Notes under the pieces: generated by a model | What the model was told of the DNA's origin: nothing | The model's database searches: none | Seen by the model: the letters and a program-made list of their open reading frames with translations, nothing else | Source of the DNA: Streptomyces ferrugineus | GTDB taxonomy: Bacteria > Actinomycetota > Actinomycetes > Streptomycetales > Streptomycetaceae | Length of the DNA: 64,000 bases | NCBI RefSeq assembly: GCF_015160855.1 | Contig: NZ_CP063373.1 | Span: 2,108,001-2,172,000, forward strand | Reading direction: 5' to 3' | Shown here: one piece after another, positions 28,531 through 37,853 of the stretch | Position numbering within the stretch: the stretch's first letter is position 1 | Layout of the letters: each line of letters opens with the position of its first letter | Position numbers and translations under genes: made by a program

Positions 28531-28968
28531 GTGAGCGCGACCGCGGACCACGCGGAGGAGCGGACGAACCCTGCCGCAAGGCTGGGGTTCCAGCCCGAGC
28601 AGGTGGTCCAGGAGATCGGCTACGACGACGACGTAGACCAGGAACTCCGCGAGGCCATTGAGGAAGTCGTAGGCAACGAGCTCGTGGACGAGGACTACGA
28701 CGACGTAGCGGATGCCGTGGTGCTGTGGTTCCGCGACGAGGACGGCGACCTGACGGATGCGCTGGTGGACGCCACCACGTACATCGAAGAGGGCGGCTCG
28801 ATCCTGCTCCTCACGCCGAAGACCGGCCGTGACGGCTATGTGGAGCCCAGCGACATCTCTGAAGCCGCGACCACGGCGGGTCTGTCGGCGTCGAAGAGTG
28901 TCAGCGTCGGCAAGGACTGGAGCGGCAGCCGTCTGGTGACGCCCAAGGCCGCCAAGTCCAAGAAGTAA
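28531..28968 (+). CDS. DUF3052 family acidic protein
   Basis: The 145-residue protein matches the actinobacterial DUF3052 family ([20 protein letters not shown] near the start, [18 protein letters not shown] in the middle). It is soluble and very acidic, with a basic tail (KAAKSKK). The function is unknown. The GTG at 28531 is chosen because AGGAGG lies 6 bases upstream and the conserved region follows. It is divergent from aceE, a linkage I believe is conserved in Streptomyces. Confidence 0.88.
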   Translation: MSATADHAEERTNPAARLGFQPEQVVQEIGYDDDVDQELREAIEEVVGNELVDEDYDDVADAVVLWFRDEDGDLTDALVDATTYIEEGGSILLLTPKTGRDGYVEPSDISEAATTAGLSASKSVSVGKDWSGSRLVTPKAAKSKK

Positions 28969-28979
28969 CCGGTGGCGAT

Positions 28980-29010
28980 GCCGGGCCGGGCCGAGAAGGC
29001 CCGGCCCGGC
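28980..29010 (+). terminator. Intrinsic terminator after the DUF3052 gene
   Basis: A perfect 13-bp inverted repeat (GCCGGGCCGGGCC and its complement) with loop GAGAA follows the stop codon by 11 bases. It separates the gene from the peroxiredoxin gene. Confidence 0.85.
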
Positions 29011-29086
29011 CTCCTGCACGGGCCCGGGTGGTCGCTGCATAGGGTGGTTCCCACCCGAACAGCCCCACCGAAGGGACATCCACGCG

Positions 29087-29545
29087 ATGGCGATCCAGGT
29101 CGGCGACAAGGCCCCCGACTTCGAGCTCAAGGACAACCACGGCGCCACCGTGAAGCTCTCCGACTTCCGCGGCTCCAAGAACGTCGTCCTGCTCTTCTAC
29201 CCCTTCGCCTTCACCGGCGTGTGCACCGGCGAGCTGTGCGAGGTGCGCGACAACCTGCCGAGGTTCGCCGACCGCGACACGCAGGTCCTCGCCGTCTCCA
29301 ACGACTCCATCCACACCCTGCGCGTCTTCGCCGAGCAGGAGGGCCTGGAGTACCCGCTGCTCAGCGACTTCTGGCCGCACGGCGAGGTCAGCCGCGCCTA
29401 CGACGTCTTCGCCGAGGACAAGGGCTGCGCGGTGCGCGGCACCTTCGTCATCGACAAGGAGGGCGTCGTGCGCTGGACCGTCGTCAACGCCCTGCCCGAC
29501 GCGCGTGACCTGAACGAGTACGTCGAGGCACTCGACACCCTCTGA
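29087..29545 (+). CDS. AhpE-type peroxiredoxin
   Basis: The 152-residue protein reduces peroxides through the peroxidatic Cys46 in [12 protein letters not shown]; a second cysteine, Cys51, could resolve it. The motif context matches the AhpE subgroup of actinobacteria more than Bcp. Full length. ATG 29087 has GAAGGGA upstream. It lies directly before the Ter stress cluster. Confidence 0.92.
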   Translation: MAIQVGDKAPDFELKDNHGATVKLSDFRGSKNVVLLFYPFAFTGVCTGELCEVRDNLPRFADRDTQVLAVSNDSIHTLRVFAEQEGLEYPLLSDFWPHGEVSRAYDVFAEDKGCAVRGTFVIDKEGVVRWTVVNALPDARDLNEYVEALDTL

Positions 29546-29598
29546 TCCCGTTGGTGGCCGACACCTGTGATTCTTCGCCACCAAGGCCTGCGAGTCAC

Positions 29599-29627
29599 GG
29601 GAACCCGTCACTAGGATCGACTCGTTG
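29599..29627 (+). promoter_or_regulatory. Candidate ECF-sigma promoter of the first terD
   Basis: GGGAAC (29599-29604), 18 bases and CGTT (29623-29626) resemble ECF promoters of the SigR/SigE kind. The start codon lies 57 bases past the CGTT. The same GGGAACCC and spacing recur 60 bases before the CitE-like gene at 34093. A partly overlapping dyad GGATCGACTCGTTGATCC (29614-29631) is also present. Confidence 0.4.
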
Positions 29628-29683
29628 ATCCGATATCAAACGCACGGCGGGGCTCCCCGCCCCTGGACACCAATGGAGGACTC

Positions 29684-30259
29684 GTGGGAGTCAGCCTCAG
29701 CAAGGGCGGCAACGTATCACTGACCAAGGAGGCCCCCGGCCTCACCGCGGTCATCGTCGGTCTGGGGTGGGACGTCCGCACCACGACCGGCACCGACTTC
29801 GACCTCGACGCCAGCGCACTGCTGACGAACGCGGAGGGCAAGGTCGGCAGCGACGCGAACTTCGTCTTCTTCAACAACCTCAAGAGCCCCGACGGCTCGG
29901 TCGAGCACACCGGCGACAACCTCACCGGTGAGGGCGAAGGCGACGACGAGCAGATCAAGGTCAACCTCGCGGGCGTCCCGGCGGACGTCGAGAAGATCGT
30001 CTTCCCGGTCTCGATCTACGACGCCGAGAACCGTCAGCAGTCCTTCGGCCAGGTCCGCAACGCCTTCATCCGCGTCGTGAACCAGGCCGGCGGTGCCGAG
30101 ATCGCGCGCTACGACCTCTCGGAGGACGCGTCCACCGAGACCGCGATGGTCTTCGGCGAGCTGTACCGGCACGGTGCGGAGTGGAAGTTCCGCGCCATCG
30201 GCCAGGGCTACGCGTCCGGCCTGCGCGGCATCGCGCAGGACTTCGGTGTGAACGTCTGA
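29684..30259 (+). CDS. TerD family stress protein
   Basis: The 191-residue protein is a canonical TerD, a calcium-binding beta-sandwich linked to resistance to tellurite and other stresses. Acidic metal-site segments are visible: [31 protein letters not shown], and the C-terminal [16 protein letters not shown] 29684 has GGAGG 7 bases upstream. It is about 70 percent identical by eye to the next gene, so the two arose by duplication. Streptomyces TerD proteins affect differentiation and are thought to act near the membrane with TerC. Confidence 0.94.
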   Translation: MGVSLSKGGNVSLTKEAPGLTAVIVGLGWDVRTTTGTDFDLDASALLTNAEGKVGSDANFVFFNNLKSPDGSVEHTGDNLTGEGEGDDEQIKVNLAGVPADVEKIVFPVSIYDAENRQQSFGQVRNAFIRVVNQAGGAEIARYDLSEDASTETAMVFGELYRHGAEWKFRAIGQGYASGLRGIAQDFGVNV

Positions 30260-30303
30260 GTTCACCATCCGGGGCGTGAGAGTCCAGAACACCACTGGCT
30301 GAG

Positions 30304-30336
30304 TCCGGCGCCGCACCGTTTGGGTGCGGCGCCGGA
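30304..30336 (+). terminator. Hairpin between the two terD genes
   Basis: A perfect 14-bp inverted repeat (TCCGGCGCCGCACC and its complement) with loop GTTTG lies in the 122-base gap. It should end or attenuate transcription from the first terD gene, so the second may have its own promoter. Confidence 0.8.
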
Positions 30337-30381
30337 TGCGCAGGACAACCAAAGAGGCAACACCCGGGGAGGACCAGCATC

Positions 30382-30957
30382 ATGGGCGTCACGCTCGCCA
30401 AGGGAGGAAACGTCTCCCTGTCCAAGGCCGCACCCAACCTCACTCAGGTGATGGTCGGGCTCGGCTGGGACGCGCGCTCCACCACCGGAGCCCCCTTCGA
30501 CCTCGACGCCAGCGCACTGGTGTGCAACGCGGGTCGGGTACTGGGCGATGAGTGGTTCGTCTTCTACAACCAGCTCAAGAGCCCGGACGGCTCGGTGGAG
30601 CACACCGGCGACAACCTCACCGGCGAGGGCGACGGCGACGACGAGTCGGTCCTGATCGACCTGTCCAAGGTGCCGGACCGGTGCGACAAGATCGTCTTTC
30701 CGGTCTCCATCCATATGGCCGACGAACGGGGCCAGACCTTCGGCCAGGTCAGCAACGCCTTCATCCGCGTCGTGAACCAGGCCGACGGCCAGGAACTCGC
30801 CCGCTACGACCTGAGCGAGGACGCCTCCACCGAGACCGCCATGATCTTCGGCGAGGTCTACCGCTACCAGGGAGAGTGGAAGTTCCGGGCCGTGGGGCAG
30901 GGGTACGCGTCCGGTCTGCGCGGCATCGCCCTCGACTTCGGGGTCAACGTCTCATAA
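30382..30957 (+). CDS. TerD family stress protein, second copy
   Basis: This 191-residue paralogue has the same metal-site segments ([33 protein letters not shown]) and the same C-terminus as the gene at 29684. It has an extra Cys in ALVCNAG and another in [13 protein letters not shown] 30382 follows GGGGAGGACCAGC. The pair is followed by the TerC-type gene 126 bases on. Confidence 0.94.
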   Translation: MGVTLAKGGNVSLSKAAPNLTQVMVGLGWDARSTTGAPFDLDASALVCNAGRVLGDEWFVFYNQLKSPDGSVEHTGDNLTGEGDGDDESVLIDLSKVPDRCDKIVFPVSIHMADERGQTFGQVSNAFIRVVNQADGQELARYDLSEDASTETAMIFGEVYRYQGEWKFRAVGQGYASGLRGIALDFGVNVS

Positions 30958-31013
30958 CGCGATATGAGCAAAAGTCGGGGCCCCGTGGGGTGCGGAGGGG
31001 GGCCGACTAGACT

Positions 31014-31041
31014 TCGGCTTCAAAGACTTCGTAAAGCCGAG
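31014..31041 (+). promoter_or_regulatory. Small dyad upstream of the TerC-type gene
   Basis: TCGGCTT (31015-31021) and AAGCCGA (31034-31040) form a 7-bp inverted repeat about 45 bases before the start at 31084. It could be an operator or a leader hairpin. I cannot tell which. Confidence 0.3.
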
Positions 31042-31083
31042 TGCGGCGCGCGGGAGCCCCGTACACACAGGATTGGGTAGCCA

Positions 31084-32232
31084 GTGGTTCTGAAAACCTT
31101 CGGCTGGTCGTTCGCGGTCACCGCGCTCGGCCTGGTTGCAGCGGTCCTCTTCGGGGGGTGGACCGCCTTCGGCATCGTGGCGATCCTCTCCGTCCTCGAG
31201 ATCTCGCTGTCGTTCGACAACGCGGTGGTCAACGCCGGAATCCTGAAGAAGATGAATGCCTTCTGGCAGAAGATCTTCCTCACCATCGGCATCCTGATCG
31301 CCGTGTTCGGCATGCGACTGGTCTTCCCCGTCGTCATCGTCGCGATCAGCGCATCGCTCGGACCGATCGAGGCGGTCGACCTCGCGCTCAGCGACAAGGA
31401 CCGCTACCAGGAACTCGTCACCGACGCCCACCCGGCGATCGCCGCGTTCGGTGGCATGTTCCTGCTGATGATCTTCCTGGACTTCATCTTCGAGGACCGG
31501 GACATCAAGTGGCTGGGCTGGCTGGAGCGCCCGCTGGCCAAGCTCGGCAAGGTCGACATGCTGTCGGTCTGCATCGCGCTGATCGTCCTGCTGATCTCGG
31601 CGCTGACCTTCGCGACCAACGCCCACCAGCACGGCGGCGCACACGTCGACAAGGCGGAGACGGTGCTGCTCTCCGGTATCGGCGGCCTGATCACATACAT
31701 GATCGTGGGCGGTCTGTCCGGCTTCTTCGAGGACAGGCTCGAAGAGGAGGAGGAACGCGAGCACGAGGCGGAGGAAGCGGCCGAGCGCGCCGGCAAGCCC
31801 CGCTCCGCGATCGCCCTGGCCGGCAAGGCCGCCTTCTTCATGTTCCTCTACCTCGAGGTCCTGGACGCGTCCTTCTCCTTCGACGGTGTGATCGGCGCCT
31901 TCGCCATCACCAACGACATCGTCCTCATGGCGCTGGGCCTCGGCATCGGCGCGATGTACGTCCGTTCGCTGACCGTGTACCTGGTGCGTCAGGGCACCCT
32001 CGACGAGTACGTCTACCTGGAGCACGGCGCGCACTACGCGATCGGCGCCCTCGCCATGATCCTGCTGGTCACCATCCAGTACGAGATCCACGAGCTCATC
32101 ACCGGCTCGATCGGCGTGATCCTGATCGGCTGGTCCTTCTGGTCCTCGGTGCGCCGCAACCGCGCGCTGGCGGCCGCCGAGGGAAAAGCGGCGGCCTCGG
32201 ACGAGAAGACTGAGGTCTCGTCCGGGGTGTGA
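31084..32232 (+). CDS. TerC/DUF475 integral membrane protein
   Basis: The 382-residue protein has about nine membrane helices in two halves, each with the TerC-superfamily acidic motif: LEISLSFDNAVVNAG near residue 40 and LEVLDASFSFDGVIGAFAIT near 265. These residues probably bind a divalent metal in the membrane; relatives export Mn2+. A charged linker (EEEEEREHEAEEAAE) lies between the halves and faces the cytoplasm. TerC is the membrane partner proposed for TerD. GTG 31084 has a weak ribosome site, so the start is less certain. Confidence 0.9.
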   Translation: MVLKTFGWSFAVTALGLVAAVLFGGWTAFGIVAILSVLEISLSFDNAVVNAGILKKMNAFWQKIFLTIGILIAVFGMRLVFPVVIVAISASLGPIEAVDLALSDKDRYQELVTDAHPAIAAFGGMFLLMIFLDFIFEDRDIKWLGWLERPLAKLGKVDMLSVCIALIVLLISALTFATNAHQHGGAHVDKAETVLLSGIGGLITYMIVGGLSGFFEDRLEEEEEREHEAEEAAERAGKPRSAIALAGKAAFFMFLYLEVLDASFSFDGVIGAFAITNDIVLMALGLGIGAMYVRSLTVYLVRQGTLDEYVYLEHGAHYAIGALAMILLVTIQYEIHELITGSIGVILIGWSFWSSVRRNRALAAAEGKAAASDEKTEVSSGV

Positions 32233-32334
32233 CACCCCCGCGGGTGAGGAACGCTCTGTGCGGGGCGGCCGGGCTCCGGCCGCCCCGCCGGTCTTTCCGG
32301 GTGAACGCAGGTCTTCGTGGGACGTGGGGGCGGA

Positions 32335-33072
32335 ATGGGCTTCTTGGACGGACTCTGGCGCGGCCGGGCGGCCGAGTTCGACTCGGGCAGCGCGTCGTCG
32401 AACTCGATCGAGCTGACGAAACGGCACGACCGGGTCTCGCTCACCAAGCAGGGCGCTGCCACCGGTCATCTGCGGATCAACCTGACCTGGCGGATGCGGA
32501 CGTCCGACATCGGTGGCTCACAGCGGGAGAGCCTGCTGCGGCATCCGTTCAAGGCGCTCAAGCCGCCGGAGGTGCTCGGGCACAGCCAGAGCATGGTCAA
32601 CGTCGACCTCGACCTCGGGGCCCTGTACGAGCTGACGGACGGGACGAAGGGCGTCGTACAGCCGCTGGGCGGGTTCCTCGGGGACGTCAACGCGCCGCCG
32701 TATGTGAAGCTCAGCGGGGACGACCGGTTCGGGTCGGCGTCCGGGGAGACGATCTACGTCAACCTCGACCACCGGGAGAACATCAAGCGGCTGCTGGTCT
32801 TCGTGTACATCTACGACCAGACGCCGGCGTTCGACCGCACGCACGCGATCGTCACGCTGTATCCGAGCAACGGCCCGCGGATCGAGATAGGCCTCGACGA
32901 GCGGCATCCGCAGGCTCGGTCGTGTGCGGTGGTGATGATCGAGAACGTGAAGGGCGAGGTCTGGGTCCGGCGTGAGGTGAAGTTCGTGTACGGGTTCCAG
33001 GCGGAGCTGGATCGGTTGTTCGGGTGGGGGTTGCAGTGGGGTCGGGGGTACAAATCCAAGGCTGAGCGTTGA
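32335..33072 (+). CDS. TerA-like TerD-superfamily protein
   Basis: The 245-residue protein resembles TerA: VNVDLDLGALYELTDGTKGV, then SGDDRFGSASGETIYVNL and a strand series RLLVFVYIYDQTPAFDRTHA. It lacks the repeated acidic loops of TerD, so calcium binding may be weaker or absent. GTG 32317 is an alternative start. It follows the TerC-type gene by about 100 bases on the same strand and is convergent with the TerD gene at 33100. Confidence 0.85.
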   Translation: MGFLDGLWRGRAAEFDSGSASSNSIELTKRHDRVSLTKQGAATGHLRINLTWRMRTSDIGGSQRESLLRHPFKALKPPEVLGHSQSMVNVDLDLGALYELTDGTKGVVQPLGGFLGDVNAPPYVKLSGDDRFGSASGETIYVNLDHRENIKRLLVFVYIYDQTPAFDRTHAIVTLYPSNGPRIEIGLDERHPQARSCAVVMIENVKGEVWVRREVKFVYGFQAELDRLFGWGLQWGRGYKSKAER

Positions 33073-33096
33073 GCCCCGCGCCCCTGAAGGGCGCTT
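33068..33096. repeat. Partial GTTCCCCGCGCCCC-type repeat
   Basis: The short gap between two convergent ter genes carries CCCCGCGCCCCTGAAGGGCGC, a shortened copy of the palindrome seen at 36051-36124. Its hairpin may act as a bidirectional terminator. Confidence 0.45.
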
Positions 33097-33099
33097 CCG

Positions 33100-33906
33100 T
33101 CACCGTCCGATGAATTGTGGCCCCTGCGGCGGCAGGCGGAACTCCTGGGGCGGGGCTGCCGCTGTCACCGGCGGCGGGTAGCCGTAGCCCGACTGGGCCG
33201 CGGCCGGCTGGCTGGTGGGCTGGGGGTAGCCGTAGGCCGGCTGGGTCGCCGGGGGCTGCTGGGGGTAGCCGTAGGACGGCTGGGGCGGCACGGTGACCGT
33301 CGGCTGCTCGGGAGGCAGGGGCTGGGAGACCTCGGGGCTCTGCCTGGGCTCGTCCATGGTCTCCGACTCGTCCACCGAGATGCCGAAGTCCGTGGCCAGG
33401 CCCTTGAGGCCGTCCGAGTAGCCCTCGCCCAGGGCGCGGAACTTCCAGCCCTCGCCCCGGCGGTACAGCTCACCGCAGATCAGCGCCGTCTCCTGGCCCG
33501 TCTCCGGCTTGATGTCGAAGTACGCCAGCGGATCACCGTCCGTGGCCGTGGCGTCGTACAGCAGGATGCGCAGGTCCCGTACGCGGTCGAAGGTGACGCC
33601 GTCCGCCGAGGCGACCAGCAGAATCTGACCGACGGCGGACTCGACACCGGTGAGATCTGTCTGGATCGTGTCGGTGAGGCCGTCGGCGAGTCGCTTCTTG
33701 CCGAGCCTCCAGACCTGCCCGGAGGGGTGCCGGGGCTGGTTGTAGAAGACGAAGTCCTCGTCGGAGCGCACACGACCGTCGGGGCCGAGGAGCAGAGCCG
33801 AGGCGTCGACATCCGGGACCCCCTGCCCGGGCGTCCAGCGCAGCACGGCGCGTACCGTCGTGGCTTCGAGCGGGACGTTCGACCCCTTCAACATCGCGTG
33901 CGTCAT
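33100..33906 (-). CDS. TerD family protein with Pro/Tyr/Gln-rich tail
   Basis: Residues 1 to about 175 form a TerD domain ([20 protein letters not shown], and the family C-terminus [20 protein letters not shown]). The last 90 residues are low-complexity with repeated YGYPQ-like motifs, a possible surface for assembly or membrane-proximal partners. ATG 33906 has GGCAGG upstream. It is transcribed against the rest of the cluster and is divergent from the CitE-like gene. Confidence 0.9.
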   Translation of the reverse strand: MTHAMLKGSNVPLEATTVRAVLRWTPGQGVPDVDASALLLGPDGRVRSDEDFVFYNQPRHPSGQVWRLGKKRLADGLTDTIQTDLTGVESAVGQILLVASADGVTFDRVRDLRILLYDATATDGDPLAYFDIKPETGQETALICGELYRRGEGWKFRALGEGYSDGLKGLATDFGISVDESETMDEPRQSPEVSQPLPPEQPTVTVPPQPSYGYPQQPPATQPAYGYPQPTSQPAAAQSGYGYPPPVTAAAPPQEFRLPPQGPQFIGR

Positions 33907-34004
33907 GCCGTCATCCTGCCCTCTCCGTCCTGGTCACGACAACGCGGGGTACACATGACGTGCGCGCTCGTGTTCGTCCGCGTTACCAGAAATTCATGCC
34001 CGTC

Positions 34005-34032
34005 GGGAACCCCCGACATGGGTATCTACGTA
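34005..34032 (+). promoter_or_regulatory. Candidate ECF-sigma promoter of the Ter biosynthetic module
   Basis: GGGAAC (34005-34010), 18 bases and CGTA (34029-34032) match the arrangement before the first terD gene (29599-29626), and both lie 57-60 bases before their start codon. A shared ECF sigma factor would tie the two parts of the cluster together. Confidence 0.4.
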
Positions 34033-34092
34033 CTATTACCGGCCACCTGTGAACACGTCACAGGAGGCACAGAGCCACCACGGGGGAGTTAT

Positions 34093-35259
34093 ATGCGTCA
34101 TTTCGGGCACATCGCCCCGGAGGTGCGGCAGCGCCTCTTCCACCAGGAGCCGTGCGATTTCACCGCCGACTCCCCGGCCCGGCTGCTGTCCGTGGCCCTG
34201 GGCGCCACGCTCTACAGCCCGGCCACGCGGACCCGGCTCGCCGACGACATCGTCAAGCAGGCGGCGAACGGCGTGGTCTCGATGGTGCTGTGCCTGGAGG
34301 ACTCCATCGGCGACGAGGACGTCGTGGCGGGTGAGGAGAACCTCGTCCGGCAGTTCGCGGATCTCGCGGGGCGGGCGGACCCCGCACTGCCGTTGCTCTT
34401 CGTCCGGGTGCGCACGCCCGAGCAGATCCCCGACCTCGTCCGGCGCCTGGGCCCGGCCGTGCGGCTGCTGTCCGGTTTCGTGTTCCCCAAGTTCACCGAG
34501 GAACGCGGCATCCCCTTCCTGGAGGCCCTGGCCGCCGCCGAGACCGCCAGTGGCCGGCGGCTGTTCGGCATGCCCGTGCTGGAGACGCCCGAGCTGATGT
34601 ACCGGGAGTCCCGGGTGGACGCCCTGGAGGGCATCGCCCGCGCCATCGACAAGTACCGGGACCGGGTGCTCGCCCTGCGGCTCGGTGTCACCGACTTCTG
34701 CTCCTCGTACGGCCTGCGGCGCGCACCCGACATGACCGCCTACGACGTCCAGATCGTCGCCTCCGTGATCGCCGACGTGGTGAACCTGCTGGGCCGGGCC
34801 GACGGCTCCGGGTACACGGTGACCGGACCGGTGTGGGAGTACTTCCGCGTCCCCCAGCGCATGTTCAAGCCGATGCTGCGCACCAGCCCGTTCCTTCAGG
34901 GGCAGGCCGTCGAGTTGCGCGAGAGACTGATCGAGCACGCGATGGACGGGCTGCTGCGGGAGATCTCCCTCGACCATGCCAACGGCCTGCTGGGCAAGAC
35001 CTGCATCCACCCCTCCCATGTGCCGGCGGTGCACGCGCTGTCCGTGGTCAGTCACGAGGAGTACGGCGACGCCGTCGACATCCTGCGGCCGGGGCGCGGC
35101 GGCGGGGGCGTGCTGCGGTCGGCGTACACGAACAAGATGAACGAGGTGAAGCCGCACCGAGCCTGGGCCGAGCGGACCATGCTGCGCGCGGAGGTCTTCG
35201 GCGTCGCGCGCGAGGACGTCAGCTTCGTGGATCTGCTGGCCGCCGGAATTCCCGGCTGA
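34093..35259 (+). CDS. CitE-like HpcH/HpaI lyase of the Ter module
   Basis: The 388-residue protein has the TIM barrel of the CitE/HpcH family: MVLCLEDSIGDED (acidic site), LLFVRVRTPEQ (Arg site), SGFVFPKF and GMPVLETPE. Family members cleave or form C-C bonds in beta-hydroxyacyl compounds. This version belongs to the branch that occurs with PRTase, StiP and HAD genes in Ter clusters, where a nucleoside-like metabolite has been proposed from genomics. ATG 34093 follows GGGGGAG. It is the first gene of a tight three-gene run (24-base gap, then 1-base overlap). Confidence 0.88.
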   Translation: MRHFGHIAPEVRQRLFHQEPCDFTADSPARLLSVALGATLYSPATRTRLADDIVKQAANGVVSMVLCLEDSIGDEDVVAGEENLVRQFADLAGRADPALPLLFVRVRTPEQIPDLVRRLGPAVRLLSGFVFPKFTEERGIPFLEALAAAETASGRRLFGMPVLETPELMYRESRVDALEGIARAIDKYRDRVLALRLGVTDFCSSYGLRRAPDMTAYDVQIVASVIADVVNLLGRADGSGYTVTGPVWEYFRVPQRMFKPMLRTSPFLQGQAVELRERLIEHAMDGLLREISLDHANGLLGKTCIHPSHVPAVHALSVVSHEEYGDAVDILRPGRGGGGVLRSAYTNKMNEVKPHRAWAERTMLRAEVFGVAREDVSFVDLLAAGIPG

Positions 35260-35282
35260 ACCCACCTCTATCCAAGGGACGC

Positions 35283-37853
35283 ATGAACAACGCAGTGAAC
35301 AACGGGGTCTGGTCCGGCAGCTGGGTCGCCGAGCGGCTCGGGGTCCAGCTCATGGGCGACGACGAGCTCATGGACCTGCTGGGGCTCGCCCTGCGGCGCA
35401 ACCCCAAGCGGGCGCATCTGCTGGTCTCCAACGTGCTCGGCAAGCACGTACCGCAGTCACCGTCCGTGGTGTACGGCGCCGGGTTCGCCCTCGGCCGCCG
35501 GGTGCGGGACCTTCTGAGCGCCGACGAGGCCGCCGGGGCGGTCGTCCTCGGCTACGCGGAGACGGCGACCGGCCTCGGCCACTCCGTCGCCGACGGCCTC
35601 GGATCCGCGACGTACCTGCACTCCACCCGCCGCCCGGTCGCCGGCGTGGCCCGCGCGGGCGGCTTCGAGGAGTCCCACTCGCACGCCACGTCCCATCTGC
35701 TGCTCCCGGAGGATCCGGCGCTGCTGGCCGGCGACGGTCCGCTGGTGCTGGTCGACGACGAGTTCTCGACGGGGAACACGGTGCTGAACACCGTGCGCGA
35801 TCTTCATGCGCGGTATCCGCGGCGGCGGTATGTCGTGGTCGCGCTGGTGGACATGCGGTCGGCGGCGGACGCCGGTCGGTTGGAGGAGTTCGCCCGTGAG
35901 ATCGGCGCCCGTGTGGACTTGGTCGCGGCGGCCTCAGGGACCGTACTGCTGCCGCAGGGGGTGCTGGAGAAGGGGCAGGAGCTGGTGGCGCGGTACGAGG
36001 CGGAGAGTGCCGCGAGGGGTGGTTCGTCGTCTGCGGCTGAGCGGGGGCCGGTCGCGCAGTTCCCCGCGCCCCTAAAGCAGGGCGTTGCACCGGCCGACCT
36101 CCAAGGGGCGCGGGGAACTGCGCGCCAAGCCCCCACCGACCCGCACCCGGCCGACGACCGAACCAACCCCCACCTCACCCGCATAAATCTGCACTGGCCC
36201 CCCGGCCTCCCCGACGGTGGCCGCCACGGCTTCACCCCCGCCCACCGCACCCGCCTCGAAGCTGCCCTCCCCGCCATGGCGGCCCGCCTCGCGGAGGCGC
36301 TCCCCGCAGGGGCTCGCCGCGTCCACGTCCTCGGCTTCGAAGAGCTGATGTACGCCCCCCTCAGGCTCGCCCGCGAGCTGGAGCAGATCGCGGAGGGCGT
36401 CGAGGTCCGCTACTCCACCACCACCCGCTCACCCGTCCTCGCCGTCGACGACCCCGGATACGCGATCCGTACCCGCCTCGCCTTCCCGGCCCACGACAAC
36501 CCCGCCGACGGCCCCGGCGAGCGGTACGCCTACAACGTCGCCGGAGCCGGCTTCGACGCCGTCATAGCCGTCGTCGACTCGGTGGCCGACACTCCCGAAC
36601 TGCACGCGCCCGACGGCCTGTTGGCTCAGCTGGCCGCACACACCCCGCACGTCACCCTCGCGGTCGTCCCGTCGTACGCCCCCGAAAGGCCCCCCATGCT
36701 GCCCGAGCCCCTCCGCGGCCCCGCCTTCTCCTCGTACGCCCCCGAGGAGGTCGGCTGGCTGCTGCAGGACCTCTCGGACGTGACGCTGGAGGCGCCGACC
36801 GAGGAGCGCGAGGAGGCCATCCAGAGCGGCGGCGCGCACTACGCGGAGTCGCTGCCGGTGGAGTACCAGCCGAGCGAGCAGTACCAGGCCCTGTTCCACG
36901 CGGCGCTGGAGGAGTCGGCGGCGCGGCTGGCGCAGGCCGCCGGCGCCGTCACCGAGATCGTCCTCGCCGAGCGGTCACCGCGCCCGGTGCTGGTCTCCCT
37001 CGCCCGCGCCGGCACGCCCGTCGGCATCCTCATGCGCCGCTGGGCCCAGTTCCGGCACGGACTCGAACTGCCCCACTACGCCGTCTCCATCGTGCGCGGC
37101 CGCGGCATCGACGCCAACGCCCTGCGCTGGCTGGCCCGGCACCACGACCCGCGGGACGTCGTCTTCGTCGACGGCTGGACCGGCAAGGGCGCCATCACCC
37201 GCGAACTGGCCGAGGCGATACGGGAGTTCGAGGCATCCGACGGCATCACCGGCTTCGACCCGGAGATCGCCGTACTGGCCGACCCGGGCTCGTGCGTGCG
37301 GACGTACGGTACCCGCGAGGACTACCTCATCCCGTCCGCGTGCCTGAACTCGACCGTCTCCGGCCTGATCTCGCGCACCGTCCTGCGCGCCGACCTGGTC
37401 GGGCCGTACGACTACCACGGCGCGAAGTTCTACCGCGAACTCGTCGGCGCCGATGTCTCCGTGGCCTTCCTGGACGCCGTCGCCGCGCGCTTCCCCGAGG
37501 TCGTGGACGCCGTCGAGGCGGCGGCCAAGGAGCTGCTGTCCGCCGACCGCGCGCCGACCTGGGAGGGCTGGGCCGCCGTCGAGCGCATCAGCGAGGAGTA
37601 CGGCATCCACGACGTGAACCTCGTCAAGCCGGGCGTCGGCGAGACCACGCGGGTGCTGCTGCGCCGGGTGCCCTGGAAGATCCTGGCGCGGGCCGGTGCC
37701 GGCGCCGACCTGGACCATGTCCGACTGCTGGCCGAACAGAGAGGGGTTCCGGTGGAAGAGGTCGCCGAACTGCCGTACACCTGCGTGGGGTTGATCCACC
37801 CCAAGTACACGCGGGGCGCGACGGGCGCCGACGGCAGGGCGGTGAACGTCTGA
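35283..37853 (+). CDS. Fused PRTase-TRSP-StiP-PELOTA protein of the Ter module
   Basis: The 856-residue protein joins parts that I know mostly as two proteins. Residues about 15-235: orotate-PRTase-like phosphoribosyltransferase with the PRPP loop LVLVDDEFSTGNT near 157-170. About 255-290: a linker encoded by a palindromic repeat. About 300-470: TRSP domain (RYSTTTRSPVLAVDDPGYAI). About 480-790: StiP domain (FVDGWTGKGAITREL near 628; SACLNSTVSGLISR), first described as a cysteine-protease-like family. About 795-850: PELOTA RNA-binding-like domain (LDHVRLLAEQRGVPVEEV). It probably builds a ribosylated metabolite for the stress response. ATG has AAGGGA upstream. Confidence 0.88.
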   Translation: MNNAVNNGVWSGSWVAERLGVQLMGDDELMDLLGLALRRNPKRAHLLVSNVLGKHVPQSPSVVYGAGFALGRRVRDLLSADEAAGAVVLGYAETATGLGHSVADGLGSATYLHSTRRPVAGVARAGGFEESHSHATSHLLLPEDPALLAGDGPLVLVDDEFSTGNTVLNTVRDLHARYPRRRYVVVALVDMRSAADAGRLEEFAREIGARVDLVAAASGTVLLPQGVLEKGQELVARYEAESAARGGSSSAAERGPVAQFPAPLKQGVAPADLQGARGTARQAPTDPHPADDRTNPHLTRINLHWPPGLPDGGRHGFTPAHRTRLEAALPAMAARLAEALPAGARRVHVLGFEELMYAPLRLARELEQIAEGVEVRYSTTTRSPVLAVDDPGYAIRTRLAFPAHDNPADGPGERYAYNVAGAGFDAVIAVVDSVADTPELHAPDGLLAQLAAHTPHVTLAVVPSYAPERPPMLPEPLRGPAFSSYAPEEVGWLLQDLSDVTLEAPTEEREEAIQSGGAHYAESLPVEYQPSEQYQALFHAALEESAARLAQAAGAVTEIVLAERSPRPVLVSLARAGTPVGILMRRWAQFRHGLELPHYAVSIVRGRGIDANALRWLARHHDPRDVVFVDGWTGKGAITRELAEAIREFEASDGITGFDPEIAVLADPGSCVRTYGTREDYLIPSACLNSTVSGLISRTVLRADLVGPYDYHGAKFYRELVGADVSVAFLDAVAARFPEVVDAVEAAAKELLSADRAPTWEGWAAVERISEEYGIHDVNLVKPGVGETTRVLLRRVPWKILARAGAGADLDHVRLLAEQRGVPVEEVAELPYTCVGLIHPKYTRGATGADGRAVNV
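36051..36124. repeat. Full palindromic dispersed repeat inside a gene
   Basis: Perfect 21-bp arms (36053-36073 and 36104-36124, CGCGCAGTTCCCCGCGCCCC and its complement) flank a 30-base loop. The element is read in frame as part of the PRTase-TRSP linker (peptide GPVAQFPAPLKQGVAPADLQ). Confidence 0.85.
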
